NCBI RefSeq assembly: GCF_001315015.1 | Contig: NZ_CP012918.1 | Span: forward strand, 142,715 to 206,714 | Source: Azospirillum brasilense | GTDB lineage: Bacteria > Pseudomonadota > Alphaproteobacteria > Azospirillales > Azospirillaceae | DNA length: 64,000 bases | Direction: 5' to 3' | Part shown: one piece after another, positions 58,928 through 64,000 of the stretch | Layout of the letters: every line of letters starts with the position of its first letter | How positions within the stretch are numbered: the stretch's first letter is position 1 | Position numbers and translations under genes: made by a program | Notes under the pieces: generated by a model | The model's database searches: none | Seen by the model: the letters and a program-made list of their open reading frames with translations, nothing else | What the model was told of the DNA's origin: nothing

Positions 58928-59743
58928 TCATCCCAGCGTGAGTTCGGCGACCCGAAGCAGCGCCTTTTTGACCTCCGGATCGTCGGTGAGCGGTTCGATC
59001 ATCGACGCCAGGATCGCCTCGTCGCGAGGCATGCCGTCGCGGATCAAGGAGGCGCAATACACCAACAGCCGGGTCGACACTCCTTCCTCAAGATCCTGTC
59101 CCTTGAGCGCGCGCAGGGCGTTTCCCAGCCGCACCAGCGGAGCGACCCGGTCGGCGGACAGCCCGCTTTCCTGGACGACGATCCCGGTTTCGGCATCGGC
59201 CTTCGGGAAGCCGAACTCGATGGCGACGAAGCGCTGGCGCGTGCTGGGCTTCAGCGACTTCAGGATGTTCTGGTAGCCGGGGTTGTAGGAGACGACCAGC
59301 ATGAACGCCGGCGGGGCCTCCAGCAATTCGCCGGTGCGCTCCAGGGGCAGCAGGCGGCGGTCGTCAGTCAGCGGGTGCAGCACCACGGTGACGTCCTTGC
59401 GCGCCTCGACCACCTCGTCGAGGTAGCAGATCGCGCCTTCGCGCACCGAGCGGGTCAACGGGCCGTCGGTCCAGACCGTGTCGCCGCCTTTGAGCAGGTA
59501 GCGGCCGGTCAGGTCGGCGGCGGTCAGGTCGTCGTGGCAGGACACCGTGTGGAGCGGACGCCCCAGCCTTGCGGCCATGTGCGCGACGAAGCGGGTCTTC
59601 CCGCAGCCGGTAGGCCCCTTGAGCAACAGCGGCAGACGGTTGCGGTGGGCATGCTCGAACAACGCCACCTCGTTGCCGGTGGGAGCGTAGAAGGGGACGG
59701 CGCCGCCCGCCGTCCCATGCTGGGAGGACGTCTCCTCCGCCAT
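58928..59743 (-). CDS. norQ: NorQ, MoxR-type AAA+ ATPase
   Basis: The 271-residue protein has Walker A GPTGCGKT at residues 43-50, Walker B in GAICYLDEVVEARKDV, and sensor/arginine-finger regions (VVSYNPGYQNILKSLKPSTRQRF). It is the NorQ/CbbQ type of AAA+ protein that, with NorD, matures NorCB by iron insertion. ATG 59743 shares one base with the norB stop (TGATG), so it is coupled to norB copy 2. Only this copy of the nor genes has norQD. Confidence 0.96.
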   Translation of the reverse strand: MAEETSSQHGTAGGAVPFYAPTGNEVALFEHAHRNRLPLLLKGPTGCGKTRFVAHMAARLGRPLHTVSCHDDLTAADLTGRYLLKGGDTVWTDGPLTRSVREGAICYLDEVVEARKDVTVVLHPLTDDRRLLPLERTGELLEAPPAFMLVVSYNPGYQNILKSLKPSTRQRFVAIEFGFPKADAETGIVVQESGLSADRVAPLVRLGNALRALKGQDLEEGVSTRLLVYCASLIRDGMPRDEAILASMIEPLTDDPEVKKALLRVAELTLG

Positions 59744-61092
59744 CACTCGGCCGGCGCGATGGAGGGCTGGGTGCGCGCGGGCACCCGCCCGCGCGCCGGT
59801 CCGAACACCGCATAGACGAACATGAGCACCGAGATGACCACGAAGATGCCGGAACCCAGGCGCATCCAGTAGAACAAGGCCAGCTGCTCCTGGACCTCCA
59901 TGTAGGTCATGCCCAGCACGCGCTGCAGATGGACCTGCACGACGCCCGCGAAGGTCAGCGTGAAGGTCATGAAGGCCATGGCCGAGGTCATGATCCAGAA
60001 GCTCCACATGTTGAGCACCTGGTTGTAAGGCGCGCGGCCGCGCAGGCTCGGCAGGGCGTAGCTGATGATCGCGAGGTTCAGCATCACGTAGGCTCCGAAG
60101 AAGGCAAGGTGCCCGTGCGCCGCGGTGACCTGGGTGCCGTGGCTGTAGTAGTTGACCCAGGACAGCGTGTGCATGAAGCCCCACACGCCAGCACCGAAGA
60201 AGGCCATCACCGGGGTGCCGAGCGTCCACAGGAAAGCGGCCTTGTTCGGGTGGTCGCGCCGCCCCTTCCAGGCCATGGTGAAGGCGAACACGACCATGGC
60301 GAAGAAGGGCGCGACCTCCAGCGTGGAGAACAGCGAGCCGATCCACTGCCAATAACCCGGAGCACCAATCCAGTAGTAATGGTGGCCGGTGCCCAGCAGG
60401 CCGGAGAAGAGGGCGAGGCCGACGATGGCGTAGAGCCACTTCTCCACGACCTCGCGGTCGACGCCGGTCATCTTGATGACCAGGAAGGCGAGGACAGAGG
60501 CCATCACCAGTTCCCACACGCCCTCGACCCACAGATGGACGACGTACCACCAGTACAGCTTGTCCAGCGCGAGGTTGGTCGGGTTGTAGAAGGCGAACAG
60601 GAAGAAGACCGCGATTCCCCACAGCCCGAGCAGGAGGACGTTGGTGATCGCCGTCCTGCGGCCTTTGATCACGGTCAGCGAGACGTTGTAGAGGAAGATC
60701 AACGCCGCGACGACGATGCCGATCTTCACCCACAGCGGCTGTTCGAGGAACTCGCGCCCCTCGTGGATGCCCAGCGTGTAGCCGACCACCGCGCCCAGCG
60801 CGCCGACCATCAGGATGGCCAATTGGGCGTAGGCGAGCATCGGGCTCTCGATGTCGCGCTCCGCCTCCTCCGGGATCAGGTAATAGGCCGAGCCGAAAAA
60901 GCCGAGCAGGAGCCACACGATCAGCGCGTTGGTGTGGATCATGCGCAGGATGTTGAAGGGCAGGATCTCGGACAGGAAGTTCGGCAGGACGTAGACGGTC
61001 CCGGCGAGCGAGCCGACCAGCACCTGGACGACGAACAGGGCCATCGCGCAGGCGAAGTACCAATAGGCGATGCGTTGGGTCGCGTATTTCAT
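59743..61092 (-). CDS. norB: Nitric oxide reductase subunit B, copy 2
   Basis: The 449-residue, 12-TM catalytic subunit of cNOR starts at MKYATQRIAYWYF (ATG 61092). Signatures are the same as in copy 1: FNILRMIHTNALIVWLLLG, YWWYVVHLWVEGVWE, GTGHHYYWIGAPGYW and GTQVTAAHGHLAFFGAYVM. Substitutions are mostly conservative and scattered, as expected for a lineage-specific duplicate. It is coupled to norQ and follows norC copy 2 by 14 nt. The longer upstream frame is not needed. Confidence 0.96.
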   Translation of the reverse strand: MKYATQRIAYWYFACAMALFVVQVLVGSLAGTVYVLPNFLSEILPFNILRMIHTNALIVWLLLGFFGSAYYLIPEEAERDIESPMLAYAQLAILMVGALGAVVGYTLGIHEGREFLEQPLWVKIGIVVAALIFLYNVSLTVIKGRRTAITNVLLLGLWGIAVFFLFAFYNPTNLALDKLYWWYVVHLWVEGVWELVMASVLAFLVIKMTGVDREVVEKWLYAIVGLALFSGLLGTGHHYYWIGAPGYWQWIGSLFSTLEVAPFFAMVVFAFTMAWKGRRDHPNKAAFLWTLGTPVMAFFGAGVWGFMHTLSWVNYYSHGTQVTAAHGHLAFFGAYVMLNLAIISYALPSLRGRAPYNQVLNMWSFWIMTSAMAFMTFTLTFAGVVQVHLQRVLGMTYMEVQEQLALFYWMRLGSGIFVVISVLMFVYAVFGPARGRVPARTQPSIAPAE

Positions 61093-61106
61093 GCCATGCC
61101 TCCCCT

Positions 61107-61562
61107 TCAGCCCGCTTGGTTCGGTGGCCAGCCTTGCGTGTCGATGCGGCTGGTCCATTCGAGGAAGTCGACGAGGTCGTTGAGTTCCGCGTCGGTCAGG
61201 TTGAACTGCGGCATCTGGCGGCGCCCCTCGACCCCGCTGGGCTGCGACTGCATCCAGGCGATCAGCGCCGTGCGCGCGCCTTCGGCGTCCTCCCGCCCGC
61301 CGTAGCGGACCCAGACGTTGCCGAGCTCCGGGGCGAAGTAGGCACCCTCACCAAGCAGCGAGTGGCAGTTGATGCAGGCGTTCCTCTCCCACACGTGCTT
61401 GCCGCGTGCGACGCTGTCGGACAGCGTGGCCTCGTCCGTGCTGGTCACTCGAATGTAGTAGTGGCTGTGAATCGTCAGGGCGACGAAGGTGACGAAGAAG
61501 AAGAGCGACCCGCCGTAGAAGATGTTGCGCGCCGCTGATTTCGTGAACCGCTCGGCCATCAC
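61107..61562 (-). CDS. norC: Nitric oxide reductase subunit C, copy 2
   Basis: The 151-residue membrane-anchored cytochrome c has an anchor (NIFYGGSLFFFVTFVALT), heme motif CINCH in VWERNACINCHSLLGEGAYFAPEL, and the Met region RQMPQFNL. It is highly similar to copy 1. The start is ATG 61562 or the next ATG (MMAERF). Unlike copy 1, no clear Dnr-type box lies within 400 nt upstream. Confidence 0.96.
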   Translation of the reverse strand: MMAERFTKSAARNIFYGGSLFFFVTFVALTIHSHYYIRVTSTDEATLSDSVARGKHVWERNACINCHSLLGEGAYFAPELGNVWVRYGGREDAEGARTALIAWMQSQPSGVEGRRQMPQFNLTDAELNDLVDFLEWTSRIDTQGWPPNQAG

Positions 61563-61972
61563 CTCCCCCTGCTATCGTTACACGGTTAGGTTACGCGTCC
61601 AACACCAGTGGAAGCGCAAACAGGACCGTTGGGCCAGTGCGGAAAAGGATAGGATGGAACGACCGAGTGTCCTCGAACGCGGTTCTCGAAGCCGAAGGAT
61701 GCTGCATGGCGCGGCAATCCTGTGCGGCGGCATTGTTCACGCCGTGAGCCGCGGCGGGATGTCGCAGGGGCGCCGGACCGATTCCATGCTCCAGCGGGAC
61801 GGACGATGAGCTGCTCAGTGACCTCATCAGCATCCGCTTGTGATTGTGGTTTTCTCAGTCCTTTGCAGGCGATACACCCCTTCACCCCTCGCTCCAGAAA
61901 GCAACTTCTCGCAATTGCGAAAAATCAGAATAAAAACGGAAGTGATCGGAGTGTTGCCCTTACCTAAAATTC
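61563..61972. other. ~410-nt divergent region upstream of norC copy 2, no gene
   Basis: I found no convincing gene and no TTGAY-N4-RTCAA site here. The only box-like site near the divergence is at 61973, next to the nirK relic. The region ends in an AT-rich stretch before the box. Confidence 0.55.
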
Positions 61973-61986
61973 TTGACGACCGTTAA
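61973..61986. promoter_or_regulatory. Degenerate Dnr/Nnr box before the nirK relic, TTGACGACCGTTAA
   Basis: The left half site is perfect and the right half has one change (GTTAA for GTCAA). It is centred ~70 nt before the nirK start codon, the same spacing as at nirS. The promoter appears to be decaying along with the gene. Confidence 0.72.
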
Positions 61987-62048
61987 GTAACAGGGCCGGG
62001 AAATCTGGGACGTTGGCTTCACAAGCAACACTCGCCCTGGATTGCATC

Positions 62049-63109
62049 ATGAAAACCAAGACCTTCCTGGCCACCGTCAGCGCCGCCGCCCTCATCGCCC
62101 TGTCGGGGATCGGGCCGCATCGGCCACCACGCTGTACGCCGAGCCGAAGGTCAAGGAGCCGGCGGTCGACATTGTCCAGGACCCGCGGCGGTCTCGGCGC
62201 CGGAAGCGGCGGGCAAACGCGCGCCAAAGACCCACAACGTCGTGTTGACCACGACCGAGGTCGAAGCCAGGCTGGATGACGGCACGACCTACACTTACTG
62301 GACGTTCAACAACAAGGTCCCCGGCCCGATGGTCCGCGTCCGTGTCGGCGACACGGTGAACGTGTCCATGACGAACGCGCCCGGGTCGGTCATGAACCAT
62401 TCCATTGATTTCCACGCGGCCACCGGTTTCCTCGGCGGCGGACAGATCACCCAGGCGGAGCCGGGCCAGACCAAGGAATTCTCGTTCAAGGCGATGGCCC
62501 CGGGTGTGTACGTCTATCATTGCGCCACGCCGATGGTCGCCCAGCACATCGCCAAGGGCATGTTCGGTCTGATCGTGGTCGAACCCGAAGACGGTCTGCC
62601 GAAGGTCGACAAGGAATTCTATGTGATGCAGCAGGAGATCTACGCCACCAAGGCGAAAACCTGCCGGCGGCGGAAGACGACTACGACGGCTTGGTGAACG
62701 AGAAGCCCTGGCTATCTGGTGTTCAACGGCGCCGTGGGTGGTCTGGTGAAGGACAAGCCATTGAAGGCCAGTGTGGGCGAAACCGTGCGCATCTGGTTCG
62801 GTGTCGGTGGACCGAACTTCACCTCGTCGTTCCATGTCATCGGTGAGATCTTGATCGGTCCACAACCTCGGTGCCCTCGACACGCCGCCGCTGAAAAACG
62901 TGCAGACGGTCTCGGTGGCGCCGGGCGGGGCGACGATGGTGGAGTTCAAGGTCGACTATCCGGGCAAGTACGCCTTGGTCGACCACGCTCTGAGCCGCGC
63001 CACCAAGGGGCTCATCGGCATTCTGGAAGTCGATGGCAAGGCGGACGACAGCATCATCCTCGACAAGAGCGGCGACTCCCGCAAGCAGCTCGGCGAGATG
63101 AAGCATTGA
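62049..63109 (+). pseudogene. nirK: Copper nitrite reductase (nirK) pseudogene with multiple frameshifts
   Basis: Pieces of NirK appear in order in changing frames: a signal (MKTKTFLATVSAAALIALSG), then TTLYAEPKVKEPAVDIVQDP, then DGTTYTYWTFNNKVPGPMVR and the first cupredoxin domain with MNHSIDFHAATG and YVYHCATPMVAQHIAKGMFG (type 1 and type 2 copper ligands), then FNGAVGGLVKDKPLKASVGE, FTSSFHVIGEI and finally VSVAPGGATMVEFKVDYPGK and YALVDHALSRATKG. At least five frame changes occur (near 62112, 62185, 62660, 62710 and 62850). All domains are still recognisable, so decay is recent. Neighbouring genes are intact, which argues against a general sequencing problem. Confidence 0.92.
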
Positions 63110-63255
63110 TCCCACCCGGTGGGATGCGCACAGGGGAAGGTGGGGGTGAGACCCTTGCCTTCCTCCGTTGGGCATTCCCGCTTGCCACCGGTGCTTGGCC
63201 GTTCCGTTTGCGCGAGGACAAAGAGGCCCTTTCATCATCGTGGGATGATCCGGTC

Positions 63256-63882
63256 ATGACCTTACCATCCTTCTATGATGCGGCGCCGCGGCTCGTCGTG
63301 TTCGATCCGCTCAGCGCGTTCCTCGGCGCGGCCGAGGACGGCCTGATTCATTACGGCTATGCCGATGCCGTACGGCTGGCCGGCCATTCCTGCCCGACCG
63401 TCGCGGGCGCTTACCTGATGACCGTACGGTCCCTGGAGCGTCTGTATCCCGATGAGGTGCCCGAGCGCGGGACCGTCGCAGTGTCTGTTCGCGAGGCAGC
63501 CGACGACGGTGTGGCCGGCGTGATGGCAAGCGTCGCCACGCTGCTGACCGGAGCGACGGAAAACACCGGCTTCAAAGGCATCGCTGGACGCTTCGACCGC
63601 CGGAACCTCCTGACCTTCGGGGTCGGCATTCAAGGGACGATGGCCTTCGTCCGCACGGGCACGGGAGCGGGCGTGCAAGCGACGCTCGACAGCGGCGTCG
63701 TGCCGGTCGATCCGGCGATGTCCGGCCTTCTTCAGCGCCTGTTGTCCCACGCGGCATCCCCGGACGAAGCGGCACAGTTCCGCACCCTATGGCAGGAACG
63801 GGTCCGACGCATGCTGGTGGACCACGCCGACGATCCTCGGCTGGTCAGGCTTACCGCCTGGAATGGTCGACCCGACGCGTGA
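63256..63882 (+). CDS. FmdE-family protein
   Basis: The 208-residue protein contains YADAVRLAGHSCPTVAGAYL with the His-x2-Cys-type metal site of FmdE (formylmethanofuran dehydrogenase subunit E-like) proteins, followed by VAVSVREAADDGVAGVMASV and TGATENTGFKGIAG. Single-domain FmdE proteins occur near denitrification genes; the function is unknown, perhaps metal or molybdenum handling. I chose ATG 63256. It follows the nirK relic on the same strand. Confidence 0.82.
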   Translation: MTLPSFYDAAPRLVVFDPLSAFLGAAEDGLIHYGYADAVRLAGHSCPTVAGAYLMTVRSLERLYPDEVPERGTVAVSVREAADDGVAGVMASVATLLTGATENTGFKGIAGRFDRRNLLTFGVGIQGTMAFVRTGTGAGVQATLDSGVVPVDPAMSGLLQRLLSHAASPDEAAQFRTLWQERVRRMLVDHADDPRLVRLTAWNGRPDA

Positions 63883-63905
63883 CCTCCTTTCAAACGGCTT
63901 CGAAC

Positions 63906-64000
63906 ATGCACACCGACAGCCAGACCGGCCAACTCCTGCACGACGATCATCACCGGACCATCGACCTTCTGAACGCGTTCGAAGCCTATCTCGAACGCAC
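63906..64000 (+). CDS. Hemerythrin (HHE) protein, start only (runs off the window)
   Basis: From ATG 63906 the frame reads MHTDSQTGQLLHDDHHRTID and LLNAFEAYLER before the window ends. This is nearly identical to the start of the hemerythrin at 37660 and of the fragment at 39711. HDDHH carries the first His ligands of the di-iron site. Confidence 0.82.
   Translation, partial: MHTDSQTGQLLHDDHHRTIDLLNAFEAYLER

Noticed and set aside
1..64000. CRISPR arrays, tRNA or rRNA genes, integrase/attachment sites, replication origins
   Set aside because: No regularly spaced direct repeats, no cloverleaf or rRNA-like stretches, and no phage-type integrase or partition genes were seen on reading both strands.

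Overview
The window is a GC-rich denitrification island from an alphaproteobacterium, most likely Azospirillum or a close relative in the Rhodospirillales. The reasons are the very high GC content, a C4-type 5-aminolevulinate synthase, nitrite reductase and heme d1 genes spread over several transcription units, a PilZ-tailed chemoreceptor, and many insertion-sequence (IS) relics. It reads like a plasmid or chromid segment under reorganisation. I saw no tRNA, rRNA, CRISPR array or replication origin.

Layout. 1-4.3 kb: the end of an RND efflux operon, collapsed by a deletion that joins the permease to the outer-membrane factor, then a TetR regulator with a perfect operator palindrome and an MFS exporter. 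4.6-7.8 kb: IS graveyard (IS5, IS256 and IS110 types) enclosing a 47-residue membrane protein behind a Dnr/Nnr-type box. 8-16.5 kb: nirS, a NapC/NirT multiheme fusion, a cupredoxin, nirN and a TcuA/TcuB (CobZ-like) pair. 16.6-21.7 kb: an alcohol dehydrogenase relic and a P19/FTR1/ferredoxin iron-uptake operon whose ftr1 gene is split by an intact IS630-type element. 22.6-32.2 kb: one long minus-strand run of two CRP/FNR regulators, nirECFDLGHJ, a CbiX-type chelatase, hemC and hemD. 32.6-35 kb: a chemoreceptor. 35.7-41.6 kb: hemA, hemerythrin, a multipass membrane protein, DUF2249, a hemerythrin fragment and norCB copy 1. 41.7-46.4 kb: IS6/IS5 material and two oxalate/CoA genes (acyl-CoA synthetase, formyl-CoA transferase). 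47-54 kb: a GDSL-like protein, a 51-residue membrane protein behind a Dnr-type box, two sensor kinases and an HD-GYP relic. 54-61.6 kb: flavohemoglobin, DUF6522, DUF4142, norD, norQ and norCB copy 2. 62-64 kb: a nirK pseudogene, an FmdE-like protein and the start of another hemerythrin.

How it works together. NirS reduces nitrite to NO. Two NorCB enzymes reduce NO to N2O, and the flavohemoglobin detoxifies NO. NirT, NirC and the cupredoxin are plausible electron carriers. HemA, HemC, HemD, NirE, the CbiX-type chelatase, NirDLGH, NirJ, NirF and NirN cover nearly the whole route from glycine plus succinyl-CoA to heme d1; hemB is not in the window. Thirteen sites matching or nearly matching TTGAY-N4-RTCAA sit before these genes, before a chemoreceptor and before two tiny membrane proteins, so one NO-responsive FNR-type regulon probably ties cofactor synthesis, respiration and taxis together. 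The nirK relic suggests that NirS is now the only working nitrite reductase in this window.
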